From a virus: a DNA stretch of 40,919 bases. The translations under genes and the position numbers were made by a program. The DNA is taken from IMG/VR virus record IMGVR_UViG_3300006802_000197, positions 1 to 40,919 of that record; one strand, written 5' to 3'. The notes under the pieces are model-generated. The model searched no databases. It was not told the DNA's origin and saw only the letters and a list, made by a program, of their open reading frames with translations. Positions 31,653 to 39,131 of the stretch are shown piece after piece (the stretch's first letter is position 1; every line of letters starts with the position of its first letter).

Positions 31653-32000
31653 TCAAAAGTCTCCGAGAAGTTCGTCAAGGTCAAGCGTGGTGGCGACGGG
31701 TGATTTTGTGGGAGTGGCCGCAAGCGGCACCCAGCCAAATTCCTTTTCGGCCACGCCTTCCGGGTCAGCCAACCAGCGCGTCCAAAAGGCTGCGAAGTCA
31801 GAGGCGTGGATGGTGATGACCTTTCGGGTCGATCGGTTGGGGCCGGACGAAAAAAACCCGGAGACCTCAATCGTGGTATCGCTCGAAGGGCTGCAGTAAA
31901 GCCCCGGAATGATCGACAAGCCTCCGGGGTTGCTTTCCGGCGCGAACGCCGGAAGTCCTGATATGCGAGGACGTTCGGGAGCAAGGAAGTGTTTTGCCAT
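31653..32000 (-). CDS. Unknown protein with DELLGDF tail, 115 aa
   Basis: The family is not recognised. The body contains GLSIIPGLYCSPSSDTTIE and KVITIHASDFAAFWTRWLA. A Thr/Pro linker ends in LDLDELLGDF, one of the clearest shared tails. ATG 32000 overlaps the helicase stop (TGATG); a GTG three bases earlier is possible. Confidence 0.68.
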   Translation of the reverse strand: MAKHFLAPERPRISGLPAFAPESNPGGLSIIPGLYCSPSSDTTIEVSGFFSSGPNRSTRKVITIHASDFAAFWTRWLADPEGVAEKEFGWVPLAATPTKSPVATTLDLDELLGDF

Positions 32001-33496
32001 CACGAAAAATCCTTTAGGTTTGCGAGGATGAGTGTGTGCTTTGTTCGCGTTTCGAGCACGTATTTTAGGTTGTTCTCCTGCCTGATCTCGTCATCCTTTT
32101 TCGCCCATTTGGACGGGATGCGCCACGGATCGAGATGCAGCACGGTGTCCCATTCGAGCCCCTTCGCTTTATGGCCGGTTGCAAGGGTTACGATGCCGGA
32201 GTCCTTGGCGAAAAGGTTTTCGAGTTCATTCATCAGCACCCTAACCGTTTTTGGTTCACGATGCGTGATGACTGCCATGATGCACTCAAACTTGTCCGTC
32301 ACTGAGTCGATCTTGCTTGCGTCCTCATTCACCTCCGCTTTCGTCCGTTCCGTCTCAAACCATTCCGCGAGTTTATGCGAGAACGGTTCGATGGCGAGTT
32401 TGTCGTCTGGAGACAATTTGCGGCAAAGCGACGAAAGCCCCCGTCCAATGTCTCTCCCCATCATGTTGACGCCGACTCCTTGACGCAGCAATTTGAACGC
32501 CATGCTTAAAAGCGGCGCGTTGTTGCGGCAGAGAATGGCGATCTCGCCTGTCGAAAGTGCTTCGACTTTCTGCCATGTCCACTCTTCGCCTGCCGGGAAG
32601 ATGTTGATTGATCCTTCTGGGTTGCTTTCGGCTGCGCGGTATTGCGGGGCATGAGCGTGCTGCCGTTCGACAATAGCCTGCGGGCAGCGGAAGGTCGTGT
32701 TAAGCGGAAGTTCGATCCATTCTTTTTTGAGGGCTTTGAGGTTGGTCATGCTGTTATGATCTGCCCCGCGAAAAGCGTAGATAGCTTGGCGCGGATCGCC
32801 CACGACGATAAGTTTGCCTGCCGCGCATTTGCGAAGCATCTCATGGTTAAGCGGCGAAAGGTCTTGCGCTTCGTCCACAAGCACGAGCGGGAAACGCGGG
32901 AACGCCCCCGAAAACACGATCGGCAGATAAATCTGGTCGTCAAACGAGATGCACCCCTTGAGCCCTTCCTCAATCGACTCGATCAAGATGTGCCGCGCAA
33001 GTTTGCGTTCGTTCGCGGAAAGCTGGCTGTCGAGTTCATAGTCGATTTGCTCCCACGTCGCCGGGGCGTCAGGCAAAAGTGACTTCGCGTGCTGGAAATG
33101 CGACGGCACAAGTCCGCGCTGCATCGCCATGGCGACCATCGTTTTGATCGAGCCCCATTGCGGGCGGGAGTCGGGGAACGCCTGTAACGCCGCGCTCGTC
33201 AATCTCCCGATTTTGTTTGTGTCGATCAGCATTTTCTTCTTGTTAATCGTGAACGACCAAGCGCGATGGCCGAGACCGTTCATGGTCATCACTGTGAAGT
33301 TTTTGGGAAAACGCTTCTCGAGTTCCTCTTTGATCTTTTTGTTGAACGCGAGAGCGAGCGCCGGTTCAGGCGGAAGGGCCTTGGCCAGCATGGTGAGGGT
33401 TGTGGTCTTGCCGGTGCCTGCGAGGGCGTTGACCATGAGGCTTTGGGGCTGCGTTGCGGCTGCGATGATGGCGGCCTGTTCTGGGGTTGGTTTCAC
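32000..33496 (-). CDS. Superfamily 1 (UvrD/Rep-like) DNA helicase, 498 aa
   Basis: ATP-dependent DNA unwinding is predicted. Motif I ALAGTGKTT lies at 24-32, motif II LVDEAQDLSP at 206-215, motif III VVGDPRQAIYAFRGA at 231-245, and a C-terminal TGHKAKGLEWDTVLH is the motif V region. It starts with GTG at 33496; the next in-frame ATG would remove the residues before motif I. It is shorter than UvrD (720), lacking most accessory 1B/2B sequence. It may act in recombination-dependent replication with the RecB-like nuclease. Confidence 0.88.
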   Translation of the reverse strand: MKPTPEQAAIIAAATQPQSLMVNALAGTGKTTTLTMLAKALPPEPALALAFNKKIKEELEKRFPKNFTVMTMNGLGHRAWSFTINKKKMLIDTNKIGRLTSAALQAFPDSRPQWGSIKTMVAMAMQRGLVPSHFQHAKSLLPDAPATWEQIDYELDSQLSANERKLARHILIESIEEGLKGCISFDDQIYLPIVFSGAFPRFPLVLVDEAQDLSPLNHEMLRKCAAGKLIVVGDPRQAIYAFRGADHNSMTNLKALKKEWIELPLNTTFRCPQAIVERQHAHAPQYRAAESNPEGSINIFPAGEEWTWQKVEALSTGEIAILCRNNAPLLSMAFKLLRQGVGVNMMGRDIGRGLSSLCRKLSPDDKLAIEPFSHKLAEWFETERTKAEVNEDASKIDSVTDKFECIMAVITHREPKTVRVLMNELENLFAKDSGIVTLATGHKAKGLEWDTVLHLDPWRIPSKWAKKDDEIRQENNLKYVLETRTKHTLILANLKDFS

Positions 33497-33530
33497 GCCA
33501 CAAACCTTTCTGCTGTTAGGGAGGGGGGCA

Positions 33531-33860
33531 TTAGCCCTTGCGAAAAACTGCGATGGCGAAAGCGCCTTTATACATTACGGATTGGATTGAGATTTTGAAA
33601 CCTGCCTTATGCTTTTCACGAAAGCGTCGAGCAGCGTTATGGATTTGCGTAGAAACATTTCCGCGAAGATCATAGGCGCAGGGAACATAAAAAGCGTCTC
33701 CGAGTTGCATGGATTGAAACGGGTATTTGCATTTAACAGGCGGCTTCGCGCCTCGCACGATCTTAAATGTTAAAGGCGACGAGGGGCTTCCCGGCACCGT
33801 CAAACCCGAGCGTGGCGGGATAACCGAGCCAAATGAAACCTTCCCCGGAGACTGTGGCAT
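33531..33860 (-). CDS. Small phage protein with KYPF-type core, 109 aa (start uncertain)
   Basis: The core KIVRGAKPPVKCKYPFQSM, then LGDAFYVP and AARRFREKHKAGFKI, is a widespread uncharacterised phage protein type (usually begins just before KIVRG). The ATG at 33860 would give a long overlap (98 bp) with the HIRAN gene and a Pro/Ser/Gly-rich extension; GTG at 33758, just after the HIRAN stop, would give 75 residues and the usual family length. It may bind nucleic acid; unknown. Confidence 0.6.
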   Translation of the reverse strand: MPQSPGKVSFGSVIPPRSGLTVPGSPSSPLTFKIVRGAKPPVKCKYPFQSMQLGDAFYVPCAYDLRGNVSTQIHNAARRFREKHKAGFKISIQSVMYKGAFAIAVFRKG

Positions 33861-34185
33861 CTTCGTTATGTCCTTCTATGATGTTGGCGATTGCGTGCTG
33901 GTGCTTCGCCGCTTCGTCGCGAGCCATGTAGCCGATGTGCCAGTATCGTGTGATGCAAAGGTCGTCGATGTCGGAGCCCATGCCCGGAAGGGTGTGGCGG
34001 AGTTCCTCCATCGAGTCGTCCGAAAGGTGCTTCGCATCGAACCAGACCGCAATCGCGTTCGCGTCGTAAGGATTTGTCGGTTCGGGCCGGAGTTCCAGCG
34101 GGTAGGCGGACGGAAGCGATTGCAGTATCGCCTTGGCCGGTGGGCGGAAGTGCATTCCAACGAGGGGGGCGGAATGTGACGGCAT
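33763..34185 (-). CDS. HIRAN-domain protein, 140 aa
   Basis: HIRAN domains bind DNA ends or repair intermediates. The pattern LVGMHFRPPAKAILQSL, LRPEPTNPYDANAIAVWF and HIGYMARDEAA is typical. Here the domain stands alone, without a helicase or nuclease fused. ATG 34185 has AGGAG at 7 bases. It lies two genes upstream of the SF1 helicase, so the two might cooperate at ends or stalled forks. Confidence 0.78.
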   Translation of the reverse strand: MPSHSAPLVGMHFRPPAKAILQSLPSAYPLELRPEPTNPYDANAIAVWFDAKHLSDDSMEELRHTLPGMGSDIDDLCITRYWHIGYMARDEAAKHQHAIANIIEGHNEDATVSGEGFIWLGYPATLGFDGAGKPLVAFNI

Positions 34186-34195
34186 GATTTTGCTC

Positions 34196-34417
34196 CTAGT
34201 TAAGTGTCGGGCTGGTAATGATTGATGTTTTCGAGTTGACCAGTTCGCACAAAAATCTTTTTTGCTGCTCAAGCTCCATATTTCCACCTGAACAAACTTC
34301 ATACCCATCGTCTGCCTCGAACACGACGATCACCATGACTGGTTGGTCTGGGAATAGATCGCGCAGCATATTAAGCGCGAGGGTTAATTGCATCGCCCTT
34401 GGTGTTTCAGTGTCCAT
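34196..34417 (-). CDS. Unknown 73-aa protein
   Basis: The product is MDTETPRAMQLTLALNMLR..., with a strand VMVIVVFEADDGYEV and a helical end KRFLCELVNSK. ATG 34417 has AAGGA at 6 bases and overlaps the previous stop by 11 bp. No family is recognised. Confidence 0.62.
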   Translation of the reverse strand: MDTETPRAMQLTLALNMLRDLFPDQPVMVIVVFEADDGYEVCSGGNMELEQQKRFLCELVNSKTSIITSPTLN

Positions 34418-34742
34418 TCTTTTTCCTTTCAAGATCGTCTGTGGAAACGTCCTGCGCTAAATCAAAGCCTCGTTTCATGTGGAGAAATTCCGTCTGCATT
34501 GCTTCTTGCCAGATGCGAAGCAGGTCGTTCGGTTCAAAAGTGTCTCCGTGTTTGATGCGGGTCGCGCAGTAAAGCATAAGAAAAGATGCGTTCATGGCCG
34601 CAGCGGATGAAAGCGCGAGGATGTCCGTGTCGCGCCCAAACACGTCTCCGATGTTATTGATAACGTCGTGAGTTCTGTCGTAGGCGAGTTTTTGCACGTC
34701 ACGCTTGATATGCGGAGGGACGTTACTCTGATCTGTTGCCAT
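34407..34742 (-). CDS. Unknown helical protein, 111 aa
   Basis: It is mostly helical (VQKLAYDRTHDVINNIGDV, AAMNASFLMLYCATRI, LLRIWQEAMQTEFLHM), with an end DLERKKNGH. No family is recognised. ATG 34742 gives the length of 111; its ribosome site is weak and it lies inside the previous gene, so coupling is likely. Confidence 0.6.
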   Translation of the reverse strand: MATDQSNVPPHIKRDVQKLAYDRTHDVINNIGDVFGRDTDILALSSAAAMNASFLMLYCATRIKHGDTFEPNDLLRIWQEAMQTEFLHMKRGFDLAQDVSTDDLERKKNGH

Positions 34743-34920
34743 CGCGGAGTTTCCTGATTTCGTGTTCAAGTTCGTCAAGTATTTCGTCCACTTCGAGCGG
34801 GGTGAAGGCGATCGACTTGCCGCGAGTGTGAAGGTTGAGTTGGCGAGTCCAATAAGCCACAAGGCGGCGAAGAAAAGCCTCGCGGTCTTGCGGGTCTGAA
34901 AGTGCTGGGCGAGCGCACAT
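34723..34920 (-). CDS. Small helical protein, 65 aa
   Basis: The product reads MCARPALSDPQDREAFLRR, then VAYWTRQLNLHTRGKS and EVDEILDELEHEIRKLRDG. ATG 34920 is chosen because AAGGTGA precedes it; an ATG 18 bp earlier lacks a site. It overlaps the next gene by 20 bp. No family is recognised. Confidence 0.58.
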   Translation of the reverse strand: MCARPALSDPQDREAFLRRLVAYWTRQLNLHTRGKSIAFTPLEVDEILDELEHEIRKLRDGNRSE

Positions 34921-34951
34921 GGCGCTCACCTTTTGCATGTAGGATTGGGTG

Positions 34952-35251
34952 TTAAGATGCACTGAACGGCACCGTCGATTCGTCCACAACGGGAGAGGAA
35001 AGAAGAGGAAGGTTAAGGGCGCGCACGACTTGGCCAGCGGAGAGAAGGTCGTCAAGTTTGCGGAAGGCGTTGATGAGCGCCTCGTCTCCGTCCGCCGCAT
35101 TGGCGCGGACTTTGATCTCCGTGCCTTCGTGGTCAAGCGTGATCGAGCAGCCCCACCGCTCCGAGTCGTCGGAGAATCGGTAGTTGTTACGGCAAAGCGC
35201 GACTTCAGCGTTGAGGACGTTGAGCTTTGAGAAGATTTGGGAAAGGGTCAT
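34952..35251 (-). CDS. Unknown 99-aa protein
   Basis: It is predicted alpha/beta (SQIFSKLNVLNAEVAL, WGCSITLDHEGTEIKVRA, ALINAFRKLDDLLSAG), with a disordered end. AAGGAG precedes ATG 35251. The 88-bp gap before it holds a 37-bp element, a possible promoter and a GCGCC-GTA-GGCGC hairpin. No family is recognised. Confidence 0.64.
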   Translation of the reverse strand: MTLSQIFSKLNVLNAEVALCRNNYRFSDDSERWGCSITLDHEGTEIKVRANAADGDEALINAFRKLDDLLSAGQVVRALNLPLLSSPVVDESTVPFSAS

Positions 35252-35293
35252 GCTAGGCTCCTTGCGCCTACGGCGCGTTTAGCAGTTTAAGGG

Positions 35294-35330
35294 TTAAGGC
35301 CATACTGTAGTGAGTATCAGGTGGGTTTAA
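35294..35330. repeat. 37-bp element, copy B
   Basis: It has TTAAG at positions 1-5, TGTAGTGAGTAT at 13-24 and GGGTTTAA at 30-37, with 26 of 37 bases shared with copy A without gaps. It lies in the intergenic gap upstream of the 99-aa gene and overlaps a possible leftward promoter. Confidence 0.62.
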
Positions 35331-35343
35331 CGCAAAGCGTCAA
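35313..35343 (-). promoter_or_regulatory. Possible leftward promoter upstream of 35251
   Basis: On the - strand TTGACG (35338-35343) is 18 bp from TGATAC (or 19 from GATACT at 35313-35318). The -10 lies in the core of the 37-bp element, so a protein bound to the element would affect it. The spacing is slightly long, so confidence is low. Confidence 0.35.
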
Positions 35344-35714
35344 AAGTCAAAGTCCGGGTTGTCGAAGAGTGCAGATAGATCGGCGATTTTCTCCTTCGTA
35401 GATTTTGCGGCGAAGCGTTCCTTGTCGGCGCGCTCCTTTGCGCGGGACAATTTGTCTGCGGCGTTTGGCGCAGATTTATTCCAAGAGTCCACGACATACT
35501 GGATCGGCATGGTCGGGCCTGCGATGCGGTGGGGGGTGAGCGCGCCAGCCATCTCACGTTCACGCAGGACTCGCATAAGCGCTGCCATTCCGCCGGGTGT
35601 TGCGGGGAATGACAGCTCTTGCGTGTAGCCTTTTGTGGCGCGGAGCTGGAGATAGATGAAGTCGCCTTCTGAATAGATGGCGGCGGCAGCATGGAACGGG
35701 GCGGTTCTTGACAT
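35340..35714 (-). CDS. Unknown protein with acidic, Phe-ending tail, 124 aa
   Basis: The N-terminal part (AAIYSEGDFIYLQLRATKGY) is beta-rich and the middle (GGMAALMRVLREREMAG) helical. A basic helix (KLSRAKERADKERFAAK) leads to the tail IADLSALFDNPDFDF, related to the shared tails. ATG 35714 has GGAG in the recurrent leader. No family is recognised. Confidence 0.66.
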   Translation of the reverse strand: MSRTAPFHAAAAIYSEGDFIYLQLRATKGYTQELSFPATPGGMAALMRVLREREMAGALTPHRIAGPTMPIQYVVDSWNKSAPNAADKLSRAKERADKERFAAKSTKEKIADLSALFDNPDFDF

Positions 35715-35761
35715 GGTAGGCTCCGAGGTAGGAAGGAAACAAAAGGACAAAAACGCGGGAA

Positions 35762-35779
35762 GTCACGGATTATAGTGAC
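35762..35779 (-). promoter_or_regulatory. TATAAT box inside a small inverted repeat
   Basis: On the - strand a perfect -10 box TATAAT (35769-35774) is flanked by GTCAC arms (35762-35766 and 35775-35779). A -35 is weak (TATTTG at 17 bp). It lies 55 bp upstream of the start at 35714. A regulated promoter for the 35340-35714 gene is plausible. Confidence 0.4.
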
Positions 35780-35823
35780 ACAAAAACGCGACAAATACAA
35801 GGGGTTTAACGCGCGTCTGGGGA

Positions 35824-36006
35824 TTATTCGTCGTAGAGGATTGCACGAAGGAGACCTTTCGGGCAGATCGACTTTCGGGTTTCATCGTCCCAGATGAAAA
35901 CATACGCTGCGATGAGCGAGCCGTAGATGAAGGAATACGCGACGAGTGTGAAGATCAGCCAGACGAAGGCGAAGATCAACATAGAGACCACGGCTGCAGC
36001 GAGCAT
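35824..36006 (-). CDS. Small two-segment membrane protein, 60 aa
   Basis: Hydrophobic residues dominate positions 2-40 (AAAVVSMLIFAFVWLIFTL, then AYSFIYGSLIAAYVFIW), giving two close membrane helices, with a charged end (DDETRKSICPKGLLRAI). The ATG directly follows the stop of the upstream gene with AAAGGA before it. Holin-like size and build, but no lysis partner is nearby; unproven. Confidence 0.65.
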   Translation of the reverse strand: MLAAAVVSMLIFAFVWLIFTLVAYSFIYGSLIAAYVFIWDDETRKSICPKGLLRAILYDE

Positions 36007-36183
36007 TTAATAATCCTTTTCTTCGAGAGGGCGGAGGTGAAGTTCCACGCAGCCGTCGGATAGGCAGATGATCTGCGCCCAAAAGTTTGCAGGTTTATGG
36101 GCGCGGATCAGGGCGAAAGCCTCGTCGCAGGTTTTGCATTTGAAGATTAGGGTTTGGCGCAGAGGAGGGTTGTCAGCGTTCAC
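36007..36183 (-). CDS. Small Cys-containing protein, possible zinc ribbon, 58 aa
   Basis: CKTCDE and a later CLSDGC give four Cys in a small beta-rich protein, a zinc-ribbon-like arrangement. I prefer the GTG start at 36183 (GAGG upstream, 11-bp overlap with the previous stop); an ATG at 36216 would lie deeper in the upstream gene. No family is recognised. Confidence 0.58.
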   Translation of the reverse strand: MNADNPPLRQTLIFKCKTCDEAFALIRAHKPANFWAQIICLSDGCVELHLRPLEEKDY

Positions 36184-36496
36184 GGTAGTAATCCTCGTCT
36201 GGATAGATGTCCTCATCTTCGCCCCACTCCCCGATGTAATCAAGGATCGCGTCGTCAACGGCGCGGGAGGATGCGAGAAGTTCGAGCAGTGCGCCAGTCG
36301 CCTCAAAAAACGGGGCGTCCGGTTTGTCCGGGTCGTCGAGTTTGAGGTAGATCGAGTTGACTTCCCATTCCGGGTCGTCTCCGGGGTAACAATTCTCCGG
36401 CGGGCCGTAGAGTTGTGGCTTAGTGCCCGGATGGGTGAGCGTCCAGTCGATGTCGAGGATGAAGTCGTGGCCCATGAAATAGATGCCGGTCTGCAT
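36173..36496 (-). CDS. Acidic unknown protein, 107 aa
   Basis: It is strongly acidic, with DIDWTLTHPGTKPQLYGPP and EWEVNSIYLKLDD patterns and a C-terminal run GEWGEDEDIYPDEDYY. Highly acidic small phage proteins can be DNA mimics, but nothing more specific is seen. The ATG at 36496 follows GAAGG in a GGCC-GAA-GGCC hairpin. Confidence 0.66.
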   Translation of the reverse strand: MQTGIYFMGHDFILDIDWTLTHPGTKPQLYGPPENCYPGDDPEWEVNSIYLKLDDPDKPDAPFFEATGALLELLASSRAVDDAILDYIGEWGEDEDIYPDEDYYRER

Positions 36497-36510
36497 GGCC
36501 TTCGGCCCTT

Positions 36511-36545
36511 TCAGTGTTTGTCAATGTTTGTCAGTGTTTGTCAGT
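36511..36545. repeat. Three and a half 10-bp direct repeats
   Basis: TCAGTGTTTG occurs at 36511-36520, with one change at 36521-36530, again at 36531-36540, and TCAGT at 36541-36545. On the - strand each unit contains a TGACA-like string, one being TTGACA. One unit per helical turn suits stacked protein binding upstream of the 36173-36496 gene. Confidence 0.65.
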
Positions 36546-36572
36546 AATTCTAAGCTGTTGTTTTGGAAGGGT

Positions 36573-36588
36573 TCGCCCGTTAGGGCGA
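36573..36588 (-). other. Hairpin at the end of the 36580 gene
   Basis: TCGCCC (36573-36578) pairs with GGGCGA (36583-36588); the stop codon of the leftward gene is in the loop. There is no T-run, so termination is doubtful. It separates that gene from the 10-bp repeats. Confidence 0.35.
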
Positions 36589-36996
36589 GGGCCAGACGTA
36601 GGGAAGGTCGGGGCCTTCGACCCAGTGGAATTGCCGATAGTGGTCGGGCTCCTTGCGGAGAAGGTTCGAACGATGCGACGCGTGGAAAGCGTCGTCGCCA
36701 AGCCAGCGGGGCTTTTCAAAGTGCGCCCCGTCCGGCATGAAATCCGCGATTTTGGCTCCCGTCGTGTCGTTGAAGGATCGGCTTTTCCATTCCCCGCAGA
36801 TGGCGAGGCCGTAGATGACGAGATACGGCACATGGCCGCGCCACATTTTGACAGCGGGGTGATGTTGCCAGCCGTAGTTCGGGTTGGTCAGTGCGTTGAG
36901 GATTTGCAGCGTTTCGACGCGCTGTTTGCCGAGCCTGCGGTTGTCGAGGACACGGGCAGATGCGGCGAAGTCGGAGTATGGAAGAAAAGTTTGCAT
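36580..36996 (-). CDS. MSMEG_6728-type protein related to pyrimidine-dimer DNA glycosylase, 138 aa
   Basis: The N-terminus MQTFLPYSDFAASARVLDN, then RRLGKQRVETLQILNAL, HHPAVKMWRGH and YGLAICGEWKSR is the recognisable pattern of the MSMEG_6728 family, which is related to T4 endonuclease V-type (pyrimidine dimer) proteins. A DNA repair role is possible; the activity of this branch is not established. ATG 36996 has GGAG upstream. Confidence 0.72.
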   Translation of the reverse strand: MQTFLPYSDFAASARVLDNRRLGKQRVETLQILNALTNPNYGWQHHPAVKMWRGHVPYLVIYGLAICGEWKSRSFNDTTGAKIADFMPDGAHFEKPRWLGDDAFHASHRSNLLRKEPDHYRQFHWVEGPDLPYVWPSP

Positions 36997-37012
36997 GGCC
37001 AGGGGTCTCCTG

Positions 37013-37207
37013 TCAGTTGTTGTCGTAAGAGTTGCGGCGTAGCCAGTCGGCTTCAGCCTCGTTGTCGAGAGCGTCTTGAAGATCGGAGATGAATTGCTCA
37101 AGGTCGATCCGCTCGTCTTTTGTCAGCCGGAAGTTGGGGTTCTGGAGGTTCGCGACGAGGATGCGGATGGCTGTTTGCGCGCCGTCGGTGTAAAGTTCAG
37201 CGATCAT
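37013..37207 (-). CDS. Small helical protein, 64 aa
   Basis: It starts MIAELYTDGAQTAIRILVA, followed by an acidic helix (ERIDLEQFISDLQDALDN). It overlaps the previous gene by ATGA. No family is recognised. Confidence 0.62.
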   Translation of the reverse strand: MIAELYTDGAQTAIRILVANLQNPNFRLTKDERIDLEQFISDLQDALDNEAEADWLRRNSYDNN

Positions 37208-37485
37208 TCTTCATCTCCGTCAGGTATGGGGAAAGTGGAGTCAGTCAAAAGGTGTGTGGCGATTTCGCGCCAGTTTACGTCGGAGATGAAGGCGAGGGCA
37301 TAGCTGGTGGCGAGGTCATTCCCGTCGCCTATCAGTTCTTCGACATATTCCCTGCACCAAGTGGCTGCGTCAGCAAGGTCAGGCTTGGAGTCAAAAAACT
37401 CTGCAAGGTCGAGGTCGCCAAGGATTTCCAGGTTGATCCGCCATGTGGCGTAGTTCGTCCAGCCGTTGTAGGTGTTAGAGGACAT
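37204..37485 (-). CDS. DUF7249-like phage protein, 93 aa
   Basis: The N-terminal YNGWTNYATWRINLEI is the hallmark of a frequent phage protein type that I recall as DUF7249. The rest is helical (DAATWCREYVEELIGDG). Function is unknown. Stop overlaps the next start; start overlaps the previous gene by 11 bp. Confidence 0.72.
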   Translation of the reverse strand: MSSNTYNGWTNYATWRINLEILGDLDLAEFFDSKPDLADAATWCREYVEELIGDGNDLATSYALAFISDVNWREIATHLLTDSTFPIPDGDEE

Positions 37486-37774
37486 AGTTTGCTCCTTTCA
37501 GGATTTCGCGAAGTTCAGATTTGATGCGGCGAGCCTCTGGCCCTCGCCAGGTTTGTGCGTTTGCGAGGAAATACGCCACGCACGAAACGCCAGAGTCCAG
37601 GCCGTAAGGCTCCGAGATCTGGTTGAGATGGCGGAGCGCGAAGATGTAGGGGATGGCTCCGAAATAGGGTTTGGGCCAGTTGGCGCGGATTTCAGCGGCG
37701 ATTAGCCAGAGGGGGCGATGATATGTGATCTCCGCCCCGCCTTCGGCGGGAGATGTCTGGGTCATGTTACTCAT
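37475..37774 (-). CDS. Conserved phage-type protein, 99 aa
   Basis: The core ANWPKPYFGAIPYIFALRH, LDSGVSCVAYFLANAQTWR and RRIKSELREILKG is a common small phage protein pattern of unknown function. The ATG at 37774 or the one 9 bp later could be used. It overlaps both neighbours. Confidence 0.7.
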   Translation of the reverse strand: MSNMTQTSPAEGGAEITYHRPLWLIAAEIRANWPKPYFGAIPYIFALRHLNQISEPYGLDSGVSCVAYFLANAQTWRGPEARRIKSELREILKGANYVL

Positions 37775-38054
37775 CCGAGGTTATGGGAAGGGCCGACTGC
37801 ATGGTGGCGATCCAGATTGTGAGGTCGTCGATTGCCATTGCAGCCTGGGTGCGTTTGTATTTGGTTTGTGTGATTTCGCCCGCAGCGCGCAGCATGTTGG
37901 TGATGCCCATGCCGCGAGTTGGAATGATCTGGCCGCCAGATTTGACATAAAGCTGGATCGCGGATCGCAGGGAGCGGGCGCGTAAGTATGCAACAGCGTC
38001 GGGGCCGGAATAGCTGACGCCATGGGCGTGAATGTGAATTGATGAGTCTTGCAT
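37767..38054 (-). CDS. Unknown 95-aa protein
   Basis: It starts MQDSSIHIHAHGVSYSG, continues with helices (AVAYLRARSLRSAIQLYV, AMAIDDLTIWIATMQSA). ATG 38054 carries the recurrent AGGAGCC leader. Helical core of small phage accessory type; no family is recognised. Confidence 0.66.
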   Translation of the reverse strand: MQDSSIHIHAHGVSYSGPDAVAYLRARSLRSAIQLYVKSGGQIIPTRGMGITNMLRAAGEITQTKYKRTQAAMAIDDLTIWIATMQSALPITSDE

Positions 38055-38067
38055 GGAAGGGCTCCTG

Positions 38068-38301
38068 TTAGAGGGCAGAGATGAAGATGCAGATATGCTG
38101 ATTGCGGAGGTCAATGCGGAGCATGTCGCCGTGATCATAGCTGACGCGATGGGGCGTGGAGATGCCCAGCGCTTTTTTGGCTCTACGAATAAGCAGCTTG
38201 CTGCTGGCGTCGCAGGGCGCGTCGATTAGGGCGCGATGCACCCAGCAGTAGTTGGCTTCGCCTCCGAAAGTATCGGTCATTTCAACTGAATAGCGGCACA
38301 T
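38068..38301 (-). CDS. Unknown 77-aa protein
   Basis: It starts MCRYSVEMTDTFGGEANY with three Cys overall (C2, C19, C30) and a beta-rich end (MLRIDLRNQHICIFISAL). ATG 38301 carries the recurrent AGGAGCC leader. No family is recognised. Confidence 0.64.
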   Translation of the reverse strand: MCRYSVEMTDTFGGEANYCWVHRALIDAPCDASSKLLIRRAKKALGISTPHRVSYDHGDMLRIDLRNQHICIFISAL

Positions 38302-38326
38302 GGTAGGGCTCCTGATAGGTGAAGGG

Positions 38327-38599
38327 TTAGTAGGCAGACTGGATCGGGGTGTTGGAGATGCAGCAGGTAAGGTCGTGATCTTCCCAGTTTACGTCGTAAC
38401 CGGCGACGATCCACTCGCGATCGTAGGAGGTTTGTGCGATATGTGCGCGGCAGATACGTTTCCATTCAGCGCGAATGCCAGCGAATGAGGCGGGCTCGCC
38501 GTCTGCCATTATGAAATAGAGAGGGTATCCGCCGGGCCAGGAATATTGCCCGGAGCGGAGGATTTTCTTGAGATTGGAGAGGGAAACTGGGTGAAACAT
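38327..38599 (-). CDS. Unknown 90-aa protein
   Basis: It starts MFHPVSLSNLKKILRSGQY and has GGYPLYFIMADGEPASF and DREWIVAGYDVNWEDHDLT. It is a mixed alpha/beta protein with two adjacent Cys near the end. ATG 38599 carries the recurrent AGGAGCC leader. No family is recognised. Confidence 0.66.
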   Translation of the reverse strand: MFHPVSLSNLKKILRSGQYSWPGGYPLYFIMADGEPASFAGIRAEWKRICRAHIAQTSYDREWIVAGYDVNWEDHDLTCCISNTPIQSAY

Positions 38600-38649
38600 G
38601 GGATGGCTCCTGTTAGGTTGTGGTGAAAAGGGAATGGGCTGGAAGCCCG

Positions 38650-38967
38650 TTAGAAGTTGGCAAGGAGGTCGTCGGCGTCAGCGAGTTCGACGATTTTGTT
38701 TCGGCGAGTGGAGACGCGGCGCGAGGCGTCGATGACGGCAGGATGATCCGCGCCCCAGATGTTTTTGAGGTTGGCGAGGTATCGCTTGTGGGCTTCTGGG
38801 AAGCCGTTGAAATGGTCGCTGTAGGAAGCTGGCCAGAGGTTTTCGGGGAAGTCTTGGAATAGTTTGCGAGTGGCCGCTGGCTGCGCGTCGTAGTAGGCGA
38901 AGAGCTGGGACTTGCTCTTGCGGATTGATTGCTGGTAGCGGTTGCGGGAGTTGTTTGTGGAAGTCAT
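38650..38967 (-). CDS. Basic unknown protein with DDLLANF tail, 105 aa
   Basis: The N-terminal half is basic (NRYQQSIRKSKSQLF). The middle is aromatic-rich (ENLWPASYSDHFNGFP). The end VELADADDLLANF is a clear shared tail. ATG 38967 has AGGA upstream; the longer in-frame extension lacks a site. No family is recognised. Confidence 0.66.
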   Translation of the reverse strand: MTSTNNSRNRYQQSIRKSKSQLFAYYDAQPAATRKLFQDFPENLWPASYSDHFNGFPEAHKRYLANLKNIWGADHPAVIDASRRVSTRRNKIVELADADDLLANF

Positions 38968-39131
38968 CTGCAAGTGTCCTGGCCTTGGAGGCTGCCGCAT
39001 TAGCGGCTCGGGGTTGCTAACTGGTCGGGCGCGTTGTGGTTTGCCCGACATGCTTTTATTGCATATAATGGGCCTAAGGTCAAGACGAAAAATGGGGGGC
39101 TGGGATTGCGAGCGCCCAGCCCCGGAAGTGA

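Noticed and set aside
36511-36545. CRISPR-like array
   Set aside because: The units are 10-bp direct repeats without spacers.
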